Source of the DNA: Neobacillus sp. DY30
GTDB taxonomy: Bacteria > Bacillota > Bacilli > Bacillales > Cytobacillaceae
Direction of reading: 5' to 3'
DNA length: 64,000 nt
Assembly (NCBI RefSeq): GCF_030123065.1
Contig: NZ_CP126093.1
Span: forward strand, 748,001-812,000
The translations under genes and the position numbers were made by a program. A model generated the notes under the pieces. The model saw nothing but the letters and a program-made list of their open reading frames with translations. It did not search any database and was not told where the DNA came from. This document shows positions 54,908 through 63,449 of this stretch, piece by piece; the first letter of the stretch is position 1, and the number at the start of each line of letters is the position of its first letter.

Positions 54908-55846
54908 ATGGGTAGGATGCGTCGTAGGAAAAAGCTTGTTAAATCAAAAAGAATGATCCTGTTTAGCATTATTATAATAATAATTGGTTGCGTGAGTGCT
55001 TATGCCGCGTATCAATATCAGCAAGGAGTTTCGCTTGCGGGCAAAGACCGATTTAAAGATGATGAGCAAGCAGCGAAGGCTTTCGAGGGAGCAGATGTGA
55101 AGTTTGGAAAAATTAATGTGCTCCTATTGGGAAGTGACACACGTGGTGAAGAACATGCAAGAACGGATACGATCATGATTGCACATTATGACCAAGAGAA
55201 TCATCAATCGAAATTGATTTCGATTATGAGAGACACTTATGTGAACATACCTGGACACGGGAAGCAAAAAATAAATGCAGCCTATGCATATGGAGGACCT
55301 GAGCTTCTTAGAAAAACAATTAAGGAAAACTTTGATGTTGATATAAATTACTATGCTGTGGTTGATTTTGAAGGATTTTCAAAAATTGCCGATATTATTG
55401 CTCCAAATGGAATTGAAGTGGATGTTCCTTATGAAATGTCGTATGGGATTGGGACCACTATTGAACCTGGGATACAAACATTAAATGGCGATAAGTTATT
55501 AGGGTACGTCCGTTTCAGGCACGATAAACTAAGCGACTTTGGCCGAGTTCAAAGACAGCAAGAGGTCATTGGTAAATTAAAAGATGAGGCAATGAGTATG
55601 GGCAATATTTTAAAACTTCCTAAAATATTAGGTGTCGTGGATCCATATATTGATACCAACTTGGACACGCCAACCTTACTATCTTTGGGAAAAGACTTGC
55701 TTACAAATCGATCCAATGATTTAAGAACATTGCGGATTCCTGTACAGGACTCTTATACCGATGAACGATTTGGCGGTGTTGGTGCTGTATTAAGTATCAA
55801 TTTAGATCAAAATAAGTCGGTTCTAGATAAATTTTTAGCTTCATAA
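54908..55846 (+). CDS. LytR-CpsA-Psr family protein
   Basis: Transfers teichoic acid or similar polymers onto peptidoglycan. 312 residues. One N-terminal membrane helix (ILFSIIIIIIGCVSAYAAY), then the LCP domain: LLLGSDTRGEEHARTDTIM, SIMRDTYVNIPGHGKQKINAAYAYGG with the catalytic Arg/Asp, and RFRHD. RBS GGGAGGTG. Confidence 0.94.
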   Translation: MGRMRRRKKLVKSKRMILFSIIIIIIGCVSAYAAYQYQQGVSLAGKDRFKDDEQAAKAFEGADVKFGKINVLLLGSDTRGEEHARTDTIMIAHYDQENHQSKLISIMRDTYVNIPGHGKQKINAAYAYGGPELLRKTIKENFDVDINYYAVVDFEGFSKIADIIAPNGIEVDVPYEMSYGIGTTIEPGIQTLNGDKLLGYVRFRHDKLSDFGRVQRQQEVIGKLKDEAMSMGNILKLPKILGVVDPYIDTNLDTPTLLSLGKDLLTNRSNDLRTLRIPVQDSYTDERFGGVGAVLSINLDQNKSVLDKFLAS

Positions 55847-55876
55847 ATTTACTATTTTGTTAGAGGAGATGAACGT

Positions 55877-56071
55877 ATGTTATCCAATATAGGGGTGCCA
55901 GGGTTAATCATCATTCTTGTTGTAGCACTTATTGTTTTCGGTCCAAACAAGCTTCCTGAAGTGGGACGTGCATTTGGGAAAACCATTCGAGAGTTTAAAA
56001 AAGCAACTGATGGTATAAGCGATGCAGTAAAGGAAGATATCAAAGAGGTTAAGTCAGATAACCTTAAATAA
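55877..56071 (+). CDS. tatA: Twin-arginine translocase subunit TatA
   Basis: 64 residues, RBS AGAGGAG. One membrane helix, then the signature [20 protein letters not shown] and an acidic amphipathic tail. Forms the pore of the Tat system. No tatC is adjacent. Confidence 0.95.
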   Translation: MLSNIGVPGLIIILVVALIVFGPNKLPEVGRAFGKTIREFKKATDGISDAVKEDIKEVKSDNLK

Positions 56072-56207
56072 TGATGTGAAACTTAAAATGGGCTTGTGAA
56101 CTTGCAAGCTAGTACACTTAATATTTACGAACGAATGAAACTTAATTTATGGGGAATCTCATAAAATAAATTAAGGGAAATTTCTTAAGATAAGGGGGAA
56201 ATAGGCA

Positions 56208-56893
56208 TTGTTTTTTACACCTTGGACCATACTCATACTAATCCATTTGGATTAAGTCTATGGGCACAATTTAAGGTAAAAGGAACGTTTAATAAATACA
56301 TGAAGGTTTCTGCAGCGTCTGGTTTAACAGGTGCTGAAGCAGCCCGTAAAATGCTTAACGAAAAGGGGTTATATGATGTTCCCATTGAGTCCATTAGCGG
56401 GACTTTAACGGATCATTATGATCCCATTTCAAAAGTGGTAAGATTATCAGAACCTGTTTTTCATGGTACTTCTGTTGCAGCGGTATCGGTAGCATGACAC
56501 GAGATTGGACATGCGATTCAAGATCAAGTGAAATACCCCATGTTAGTTGCAAGGCATAGGTTATTTCCAGTAGTGAATTTTTCCTCTGGGATTGCTCCAT
56601 TATTGCTTTTAGGAGGTTTCTTTTTTAAGATTCCAGGTTTACTTTTAGTGGGGATTATTGCCTTTAGTGCAGCGGTTGCTTTCCAAATTATTACCCTTCC
56701 TGTTGAGTTTAATGCCAGTAAGCGGGCAAAAGATTATATGATAAGCCTTGGTTTGATCAGAAATAATGAAGAACGAGCTGCCCGAAAGGTGTTAGGTGCT
56801 GCGGCATTGACCTATGTAGCGGCAACGTTAATGGCCGTCTTACAACTGGCAGAATATATATGGATGTTTAATAATAGTAATGATGAGGATTAA
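56208..56893 (+). pseudogene. Zinc metallopeptidase (YugP family), doubly broken
   Basis: The gene starts at TTG 56208 behind GGGGGAAATAGG with a membrane helix (FFTPWTILILI), but the frame shifts near 56243 so that the next part (SLWAQFKVKG) is in another frame. A TGA at 56495-56497 then cuts it just before the catalytic HEIGHA. After that the frame continues to the normal C-terminus with two membrane helices. In family members the TGA position is a small residue. Two lesions argue for a true pseudogene. Confidence 0.85.
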
Positions 56894-57002
56894 AAATCCG
56901 GCACCGTTACAAAAGAAAAATGGTTTACATTCTTATGTAAGCCATTTTTTCGTTCAGTTTGATACCAAGCGGCTGCGGACTAAGTCTTTTAATTTTATCA
57001 AT

Positions 57003-57047
57003 TGAATTTTTCAGTAGGTAAACCCGTCATAATAGATGAAAGAAAAA
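57003..57047 (+). promoter_or_regulatory. Second ECF-type promoter, copy of the sigma promoter region
   Basis: TGAATT (57003) and CGTC (57025), 16 bp apart. The downstream 19 bases are identical to those at 50859, and similarity goes on for about 25 more bases (GACGTaccATGagCGTTTTA). No sigma gene follows; the next gene is the Spx-like one 174 bp downstream. Confidence 0.65.
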
Positions 57048-57081
57048 TCGGACGTACCATGAGCGTTTTAATAAATTACTG

Positions 57082-57132
57082 TTGACAAATGTAGAAGATG
57101 ATCTATAATTAAGGTATCCTTAAATCGAGATA
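57082..57132 (+). promoter_or_regulatory. Sigma-A promoter and MhqR-like operator upstream of the Spx-like gene
   Basis: TTGACA and TATAAT with 16-bp spacing. TATCCTTAAATCGAGATA (57115-57132) keeps one half of the TATCTCGAAATCGAGATA palindrome. Confidence 0.75.
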
Positions 57133-57220
57133 TTTTAACTTGAGATACATGGTTTTAAGATTTATGAGGAATGCAAATTTATATGCGTTGACACTAAAAA
57201 ACACCAGGGGAGTGTTTATA

Positions 57221-57622
57221 ATGGTAACTTTGTATTTATCACCTAGTTGTACTTCATGCCGGAGAGCAAAGGCTTGGTTCGATGAACACCAAATTCCTTA
57301 TAAGGAGAGAAACATCCTTTCTGAAAAGCTATCAGTTGAGGAGATTAAGGATATTCTTCGTTATACAGAAGATGGCACCGATGAAATTATCTCCACAAAG
57401 TCAAAAGCTTTCCAAAAGCTTAATATCAATATCGAATCTCTCTCGCTTAGAGAATTGTATAAACTTATTAATGAGAATCCTGGTGTATTAAAAAAGCCAT
57501 TAATTCTCGATGAAAAAAGATTGCAGGTAGGATTTAATGAAGAAGAAATACGAAGTTTTTTACCGCGTGACATGCGTCTATTCCAATTGAATGATGTCTA
57601 TAAATTGGAAGAAGCCCAATAG
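57221..57622 (+). CDS. Spx/ArsC-family redox regulator
   Basis: 133 residues from the ATG at 57221 (GGGGAG upstream); Spx itself is 131. N-terminal CxxC switch in [12 protein letters not shown], then [12 protein letters not shown] and the C-terminal [13 protein letters not shown]. Binds RNA polymerase alpha subunit and switches gene expression under disulfide or electrophile stress. It heads the quinone-stress cluster. A paralogue rather than the housekeeping spx, judged by context. Confidence 0.92.
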   Translation: MVTLYLSPSCTSCRRAKAWFDEHQIPYKERNILSEKLSVEEIKDILRYTEDGTDEIISTKSKAFQKLNINIESLSLRELYKLINENPGVLKKPLILDEKRLQVGFNEEEIRSFLPRDMRLFQLNDVYKLEEAQ

Positions 57623-57654
57623 AAAAATAGATAGCAGCTATTTGTAAGTATGCA

Positions 57655-57683
57655 TTGACAATATCTCGAATTAAAGATATATT
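57655..57683 (+). promoter_or_regulatory. Promoter with embedded MhqR-like operator
   Basis: TTGACA and TATATT with 17-bp spacing. TATCTCGAATTAAAGATA (57662-57679) fills the spacer, so the regulator would block RNA polymerase directly (autoregulation). Confidence 0.85.
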
Positions 57684-57714
57684 AATTAAAGATACTTAGA
57701 CAGGAGGTTTAGAT

Positions 57715-58137
57715 ATGGAAAGGAAATGTACAAACCAGCCTTTTTTATTGCTCATGCAAACTTCAAAAGCCATACAGGAACGGATAAGAGATGAAATGTC
57801 CAAACATAATCTAAGTATTACCGAGTTTTCAGTCTTAGAAGTACTTTTCTACCAAGGAAAACAAACTATTCAGCAGATTGGAAGCCGGATCCTGATCTCT
57901 AGCGGATCGATGACTTATGTTATTGATAAACTTGAACAAAAAGGAATCATAAAAAGAAATGACTGTAGAGAAGACCGGCGGGTTATTCATATAACCTTAA
58001 CCGCTGAAGGTATGGACATGATGGAAAATATCATGCCGAAGTATCAAGACTTGGTGGATTCATTTTTTGGAGATTTAACTGGTGAGGAGTCCGAGTTGAT
58101 AATCAACTTGTTAAAAAAGGTTAGAAACAAAGTGTAA
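57715..58137 (+). CDS. MarR-family repressor, MhqR-like
   Basis: 140 residues, RBS AGGAGG. Winged helix (GKQTIQQIGSRILISSGSMTYVIDKLEQKGIIKR, with EDRRVIHI in the wing). Resembles MhqR, which represses quinone-detoxification genes. The same palindrome occurs before itself, the DoxX gene and the first dioxygenase, supporting that role. Confidence 0.9.
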   Translation: MERKCTNQPFLLLMQTSKAIQERIRDEMSKHNLSITEFSVLEVLFYQGKQTIQQIGSRILISSGSMTYVIDKLEQKGIIKRNDCREDRRVIHITLTAEGMDMMENIMPKYQDLVDSFFGDLTGEESELIINLLKKVRNKV

Positions 58138-58158
58138 GAATATATTTTTTTGAAATAA

Positions 58159-58176
58159 TATCTCGAAATCGAGATA
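58159..58176. promoter_or_regulatory. Perfect MhqR-like operator before the DoxX gene
   Basis: TATCTCGAAATCGAGATA, an uninterrupted 18-bp palindrome, 23 bp ahead of the start codon. Confidence 0.88.
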
Positions 58177-58198
58177 AAATAATAGGAGGAAAATTAAA

Positions 58199-58597
58199 AT
58201 GATGAGTATTGGATTATTAATTATTAGGTTAGTGATTGGGCTGTCATTCATGGCTCACGGGGCACAGAAATTATTTGGCTGGTTTGGCGGTTACGGTTTA
58301 AAAGGTACAGGCGGCTGGATGGAATCACTCGGTTTGAAACCAGGTGTGATGATGGCTCTGATGGCTGGTCTGGCAGAATTAATTGGAGGATTATTGTTTA
58401 CTTTAGGGTTACTTACTCCTCTTGCTGGAATTATGATTGCAGGTACAATGGTTATGGCAATTGTTAAGGTTCACGCTCCAAATGGCTATTGGTCAACACA
58501 AAATGGATATGAATATAATTTGACAATCATTGCCGTTGTCTTAGGTTTAGCATTAATCGGACCTGGCCAATATGCATTGGATGCTTTATTATTCTAA
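58199..58597 (+). CDS. mhqP: DoxX-family membrane protein (MhqP-like)
   Basis: 132 residues, four membrane helices. RLVIGLSFMAHGAQKLFGWFGGYG is the DoxX signature. RBS AGGAGG; ATG 58199 or 58202. Part of the quinone-stress cluster in other Bacilli. Confidence 0.88.
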   Translation: MMSIGLLIIRLVIGLSFMAHGAQKLFGWFGGYGLKGTGGWMESLGLKPGVMMALMAGLAELIGGLLFTLGLLTPLAGIMIAGTMVMAIVKVHAPNGYWSTQNGYEYNLTIIAVVLGLALIGPGQYALDALLF

Positions 58598-58599
58598 TG

Positions 58600-58617
58600 T
58601 ATCTTGAAATAGAGAAT
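58600..58617. promoter_or_regulatory. MhqR-like operator before the first dioxygenase
   Basis: TATCTTGAAATAGAGAAT, a weaker copy of the same palindrome, 71 bp ahead of the gene. Confidence 0.7.
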
Positions 58618-58687
58618 CTTAGTTTAAAATAGTTATCGATAATTTAATTGAAAAAAGACATCATAATAGAAAAGGAGTGTTTCGAAA

Positions 58688-59626
58688 ATGAGTAAGAAAA
58701 CAATGGGGATTCATCATATTACAGCTATTGTTGGTCATCCACAGGAGAATGTTGATTTTTATGCAGGTGTTTTAGGATTGCGCTTAGTGAAACAAACGGT
58801 AAACTTTGATGATCCTGGTACTTATCACCTTTATTTCGGAGATGAAGGAGGAAAACCTGGAACCATCATCACCTTCTTCCCTTGGGCAGGAGCTCGCCAA
58901 GGTACAATTGGAGATGGGCAAGTAGGAGTTACCTCATATGTTGTTCCTATGGGTGCCATGGAATTTTGGGAGAAAAGATTGGAAAAGTTTAATATTCCTT
59001 TTACAAAAAGTGAAAGATTCGGAGAACACCACTTGCAATTCGATGATCCACATGGCCTTCACCTTGAAATTGTTGAAAGAGAAGAAGGGGAAGTTAACAC
59101 TTGGAACTTTAGCGGTGTAACACCGGAAGTTGCCATCAAAGGGTTTGGCGGTGCGACTTTATTTTCAGCACAGCCTAATAAAACAGCAGATTTGTTAGAA
59201 AACGTTATGGGGCTTGAACTCGTAGGGAAAAAAGGAGATTTTGCCCGTTACCGTTCTTCAGCTGATATCGGTAATGTTATTGACCTAAGATTAACTTCAA
59301 ATGGACGCGGCCGGATGGGTGTAGGAACCGTACACCACATTGCTTGGCGTGCTATTGATGACCAAGATCAATTGGATTGGCAAAAGTATGTGGCAGCGAA
59401 TGGTTATGGGGTAACGCCAGTACAGGATCGGAACTATTTCAATGCGATTTATTTTAGAGAACATGGGGAAATCTTATTTGAAATTGCAACAGATCCTCCA
59501 GGCTTTGCACATGATGAATCACAGGAAACAATGGGTGAAAAATTAATGCTTCCTGCGCAGTATGAACCACACAGAGAACAAATTCAACGCGGGTTGATTC
59601 CATTTAAAGTAAGAGAATTAGACTAA
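58688..59626 (+). CDS. mhqO: Ring-cleaving dioxygenase, MhqO-like
   Basis: 312 residues, RBS AAAGGAGTG. Two vicinal-oxygen-chelate domains: GIHHITAIVGHPQENVDFYA in the first and GTVHHIAWRA in the second, with FEIATDPPGF at the end. Metal ligands are the HH and E of these motifs. Cleaves hydroquinone or catechol rings formed under quinone stress. The gene at 60340 is a paralogue. Confidence 0.92.
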   Translation: MSKKTMGIHHITAIVGHPQENVDFYAGVLGLRLVKQTVNFDDPGTYHLYFGDEGGKPGTIITFFPWAGARQGTIGDGQVGVTSYVVPMGAMEFWEKRLEKFNIPFTKSERFGEHHLQFDDPHGLHLEIVEREEGEVNTWNFSGVTPEVAIKGFGGATLFSAQPNKTADLLENVMGLELVGKKGDFARYRSSADIGNVIDLRLTSNGRGRMGVGTVHHIAWRAIDDQDQLDWQKYVAANGYGVTPVQDRNYFNAIYFREHGEILFEIATDPPGFAHDESQETMGEKLMLPAQYEPHREQIQRGLIPFKVRELD

Positions 59627-59649
59627 TTTTATAAAAAGGAATGATTTCT

Positions 59650-60258
59650 TTGCTTTCAATTGATCCAGCCTCATTGTCCGAAAGAGAAAATTATAAATTT
59701 CTAATCGGGAGTATTATTCCAAGACCAATCGCGTTTGTTACCACGCTATCGAAAGATGGAGTTTTAAATGGTGCACCTTTTAGTTATTTTAATATTGTTT
59801 CTTCAAATCCCCCGATGATTTCGTTATCGATTCAGCGAAGAGAGGGGCAGGCAAAGGATACGGCTAGAAATATTCTGTCGTCAAAAGAATTTGTAGTTCA
59901 CATTGTTGATGAACAGAATGTAGAAAAAATTAACCAAACAGCAGCAAGTCTTCCTCCTGATGAGAGTGAAATAGAGTTAGCTCATTTAACACCAGTAGAA
60001 AGTGTAAAAGTTTCAGTACCAGGTGTAAAAGAGGCCAAAATTCGAATGGAATGTTCTTTGGAGCATTCCCTTGAATTAGGTGGTTTGGATTCAACAGGGT
60101 GTGATCTAATTATTGGGAGAATTATTCAGTTTCATATTGAAAATGACATATATGAAAAAGGAAGAATTGATCCTATAGGCTTAGCAGCTGTAAGCCGCTT
60201 GGCTGGAAATAATTATGCTAGAATCGGTGAGATATTTGAAATCGAAAGACCTAAATAA
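59650..60258 (+). CDS. Flavin reductase-like FMN-binding protein
   Basis: 202 residues from a TTG at 59650 (AAAAAGG is too close to ATG 59641). FMN split-barrel: GSIIPRPIAFVTTLSKDG, APFSYFNIVSSNPP, and DLIIGRI. Supplies reduced flavin or reduces quinones. Between the two dioxygenases. Confidence 0.88.
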   Translation: MLSIDPASLSERENYKFLIGSIIPRPIAFVTTLSKDGVLNGAPFSYFNIVSSNPPMISLSIQRREGQAKDTARNILSSKEFVVHIVDEQNVEKINQTAASLPPDESEIELAHLTPVESVKVSVPGVKEAKIRMECSLEHSLELGGLDSTGCDLIIGRIIQFHIENDIYEKGRIDPIGLAAVSRLAGNNYARIGEIFEIERPK

Positions 60259-60339
60259 CCTATGTGATCACTTTTTATGGAATCCCAATTCCTTCTTAGT
60301 CACATCATAATATCCCATTTAGGAAAGGGAGAGAAATAT

Positions 60340-61284
60340 ATGCAGAAGACAGCGGGTATCCATCATATCACGGCAATGGTCAATGATGCTCAAAGGAATA
60401 TCGACTTTTATGCTGGTGTCCTTGGGTTAAGGTTGATTAAAAAAACAATCAACTTTGATCGTCCTGAAGTGTATCACCTCTATTTTGGAAATGAAAAGGG
60501 TGAGCCGGGAACGGTTATTACCTTCTTTCCTTGGGAAAAGCAGTTAAAAGGGCGAATTGGAAAAGGGCAGGTTGGAGTAACGAGTTACATGATCCCAATG
60601 GGGAGTCTTTCTTTTTGGGTGAATCGATTGAAGAAGTTCAACATTGAAACACATGTCTCCAATCGCTTTGGGGAAAAGTATCTAAAATTTCATGACCCAG
60701 ATGGCTTGCTGCTAGAACTTGTGGAAAGAGAGGAAGGGCCGACTAATTCTTGGAGCTTTGGCAGTATTCAAGCAGAAACTGCCATTAAAGGGTTTAGCGG
60801 TGCCACTCTATACTCTGCTCAGCCACATAAAACAACAGAAGTGCTAGAACATGTTTTGGGATTAGAATGTATTGGCCAAGAAGGTGATTTTCTAAGATTT
60901 AAGACAGATGGACTTATTGGAAACACTGTTGATATACAGCTGAATCCAACTGTCCGGGGTTTAATGGGTGCAGGGACTGTTCACCATATAGCTTGGAGAG
61001 CAAAGGATGAAGTGGAGTTACTAGGATGGAGATCACTTCTCCAAGACAAAGGTTACTATCCAACAGAAATTCGTGATCGAAACTATTTTAAAGCACTGTA
61101 TTTTCATGAAGAAGGGGGCATCCTCTTCGAAATCGCAACCGACCCGCCAGGCTTTTCAGTGGATGAACGGGTCGCTGAACTTGGGGAAAAACTTATGCTG
61201 CCATCTTGGCTAGAATCAAAACGAAAAGAATTAGAAGAGACCTTATCGCCTGTAGCGGTTCGAGTTCTGGAGGGAGATAAATAA
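60340..61284 (+). CDS. Ring-cleaving dioxygenase, second MhqO-like
   Basis: 314 residues from the ATG at 60340 (AAGGGAGAG 6 bases upstream); a longer frame upstream has no ribosome site. GIHHITAMVNDAQRNIDFYA and GTVHHIAWRAKDE mirror the first enzyme. The stop overlaps the esterase ATG by one base (TAATG). Confidence 0.92.
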   Translation: MQKTAGIHHITAMVNDAQRNIDFYAGVLGLRLIKKTINFDRPEVYHLYFGNEKGEPGTVITFFPWEKQLKGRIGKGQVGVTSYMIPMGSLSFWVNRLKKFNIETHVSNRFGEKYLKFHDPDGLLLELVEREEGPTNSWSFGSIQAETAIKGFSGATLYSAQPHKTTEVLEHVLGLECIGQEGDFLRFKTDGLIGNTVDIQLNPTVRGLMGAGTVHHIAWRAKDEVELLGWRSLLQDKGYYPTEIRDRNYFKALYFHEEGGILFEIATDPPGFSVDERVAELGEKLMLPSWLESKRKELEETLSPVAVRVLEGDK

Positions 61285-61898
61285 TGAAACATATATTCAA
61301 TAAGGGAAAAAATCCAACAAAGCCAACCTTTCTTATGCTGCATGGTACTGGAGGCAATGAACTAGACCTGCTGCCACTAGCAGGAATGATTGATGATGAG
61401 GCAAATGTATTAAGTGTCCGCGGGAATGTATTAGAAAATGGAATGCCTCGGTTTTTCCGCAGATTAGCAGAAGGTATCTTTGATGAGGAAGATCTAATTT
61501 ATCGAACAAAAGAATTGAACGAGTTTCTAGATGAAGCAGCTGAAAAGTATGATTTTGACCGCGATAATATCCTTGCAATCGGCTACTCAAATGGGGCAAA
61601 TATTGCGGGGAGTTTATTATTTCACTATCAACATGCATTAAAGGGAGCGATTCTTCATCATCCGATGGTGCCGCGAAAAGGAATTGACCTTCCTGATTTA
61701 ACAGGGAAATCTGTATTTATTGCGGCAGGGACAAATGATCCAATTTGTTCACCTATGGAATCTAAAGAGCTTCAGTCTTTATTAGAAAAGGCAAATGCCA
61801 AGGTAGAACTTCATTGGGAAAATAGAGGCCACCAACTAACGAGAGAAGAAGTAGAAGCAGCTGCGGCTTGGTATCGACAACATTTTATTAGTAAATAA
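61284..61898 (+). CDS. mhqD: Alpha/beta hydrolase, MhqD-like carboxylesterase
   Basis: 204 residues. Oxyanion region MLHGTGGNE, nucleophile Ser in GYSNG, Asp in GTNDPICS and His in RGHQLT. A serine esterase probably acting on ring-cleavage products or quinone adducts; coupled to the dioxygenase. Confidence 0.9.
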   Translation: MKHIFNKGKNPTKPTFLMLHGTGGNELDLLPLAGMIDDEANVLSVRGNVLENGMPRFFRRLAEGIFDEEDLIYRTKELNEFLDEAAEKYDFDRDNILAIGYSNGANIAGSLLFHYQHALKGAILHHPMVPRKGIDLPDLTGKSVFIAAGTNDPICSPMESKELQSLLEKANAKVELHWENRGHQLTREEVEAAAAWYRQHFISK

Positions 61899-62048
61899 AA
61901 TAACTTAAAGGGAAACTACAAAAATGGTAATAAATAAAATTTCATTCATGGAAGCAAGCTATAATCATTGATTTTTCAAAGGGCACAAAAGAGCGGCTTA
62001 GTAGTGAATGATAATTTTAAAACAAAGAAATAATAGGAGGTGTTACTA

Positions 62049-62714
62049 ATGGGTTTCTTGTCTAGATTATTTGGGAATACACCTGATAAGGAGGAAAAAA
62101 GAATGACAAATGTAAAATTGGCAGTAATTTTTTACAGTATGGGTGGCACAAATTATCAATTAGCAAAGTGGGCTGAAGAAGGAGCAAAAGAAGCTGGTGC
62201 TGAGGTTAAAGTATTAAAAGTACAAGAATTAGCTCCTGATTCTATTATTGAGAGAAATGAAGTATGGAAAAACACAGTAGAAGCAACAAAAAATGTTCCA
62301 ATTGCAACAGGAGACGATATTGAATGGGCAGACGCAATCATCTTTAGTGTTCCGACTCGATTTGGAAACATGCCTTCACAAATGAAGCAATTCCTTGATA
62401 TTCAAGGAGGACTTTGGGCAACAGGTAAAACTGTCAACAAAGTAGTCAGCGCCATGACCTCTGCACAAAATCCGCATGGCGGTCAAGAAGCAACACTTCT
62501 TTCATTATATACATCCATGATGCATTGGGGTGCCATTATTGCTGCTCCTGGTTATACGGATCCTGTTACATTTGGAGCTGGCGGTAACCCATATGGAACA
62601 AGTGTTACTGTTGGTCAAGATGGAAAAATGATTGATGATGTTCAAGCTGCTGTAAAACACCAAGCAAAGCGTACAGTTACCGTTGCTGAGTGGGTAAAAA
62701 AGGCGAACCAATAA
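62049..62714 (+). CDS. wrbA: NAD(P)H:quinone oxidoreductase, WrbA type
   Basis: Reduces quinones by two electrons and so avoids radicals. From ATG 62049 (221 residues, AGGAGGTG upstream) or ATG 62103 (203 residues, AAGGAGG upstream), both in frame with strong ribosome sites. The flavodoxin fold starts at VKLAVIFYSMGGTNYQLA; PTRFGNMPSQMKQF and NPHGGQEATLLS are WrbA signatures. The N-terminal extension MGFLSRLFGN is unusual. Confidence 0.92.
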   Translation: MGFLSRLFGNTPDKEEKRMTNVKLAVIFYSMGGTNYQLAKWAEEGAKEAGAEVKVLKVQELAPDSIIERNEVWKNTVEATKNVPIATGDDIEWADAIIFSVPTRFGNMPSQMKQFLDIQGGLWATGKTVNKVVSAMTSAQNPHGGQEATLLSLYTSMMHWGAIIAAPGYTDPVTFGAGGNPYGTSVTVGQDGKMIDDVQAAVKHQAKRTVTVAEWVKKANQ

Positions 62715-62730
62715 AATCTTTATTAATTAA

Positions 62731-62765
62731 AAAAGCTAATTGGAGCCTTCCGATTAGTTTTTTTA
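62731..62765 (+). terminator. Intrinsic terminator after the quinone cluster
   Basis: CTAATTGG and CCGATTAG with extended A/T ends, then seven Ts. Confidence 0.88.
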
Positions 62766-62872
62766 ATTACATAGAAAATAATTTTAAACTCGAAGGAATA
62801 GTAAATAATACCTAAAGAAATAATAGGTAGGATGTCACTGTCACGAAATTTTTCTGTCGAAGGAGTTATTGT

Positions 62873-63343
62873 ATGGAAAAGAAACTGTTGAATTTACTCA
62901 CATCTTTGTGCTTTGTTTTCCTCCCATTCTTATTTAAAGGTCCAAAAATGAGAGAAAATCTTGTTATTTTTTTCTCAAAGGGAGTTCTTGCTTACCTAAT
63001 AGACGCTTATGTTATTGGTACTAAAAGAGTAGAATATCCAGTCCGTCCTTTTCCAAAGATTTTTAGGACTAACATCATTTATACATTATTATTTTTTCCA
63101 CTTTTAAGTGTGATTTGGGTTAAGCTCTCTTATAACGATAAGGTTAGTAAAATCCTATTGAAAAGTTTCATATTTAGTGTGCCCATGAGTATCGGTCAAT
63201 GGTACTTTGAAAAAAACACAAAATTATTTAAATGGAAAAAGTGGACGCCTTTTCATACTTTTGCAAGTGTAAATTTTACTTTGTTTACTATAAGAGGTTT
63301 AGTTGGGCTTTTGAAGAAAATAGATAAGTTAAAGGGAGCATAA
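62873..63343 (+). CDS. Integral membrane protein, CBO0543-like
   Basis: 156 residues, RBS GAAGGAG. About four hydrophobic segments (residues ~8-22, 35-48, 68-85, 98-112) with RVEYPVRPFPKIFRTNI between. Resembles the CBO0543 family of uncharacterised Firmicutes membrane proteins, which are common in spore-formers. Confidence 0.7.
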   Translation: MEKKLLNLLTSLCFVFLPFLFKGPKMRENLVIFFSKGVLAYLIDAYVIGTKRVEYPVRPFPKIFRTNIIYTLLFFPLLSVIWVKLSYNDKVSKILLKSFIFSVPMSIGQWYFEKNTKLFKWKKWTPFHTFASVNFTLFTIRGLVGLLKKIDKLKGA

Positions 63344-63449
63344 GTGACCTTAATTAATATTAAATTAAAGTTTTACAGAGAGCTGAATACCAATGATGCA
63401 ATTTTTTTAAATTGGTCAGGAGGGTGCAATTCTAAATGCAACCCGACAT

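Noticed and set aside
56492..56500. TGA before HEIGHA read as selenocysteine
   Set aside because: No SECIS-like hairpin was seen next to it, family members have an ordinary small residue there, and the gene also has a frameshift near its start.
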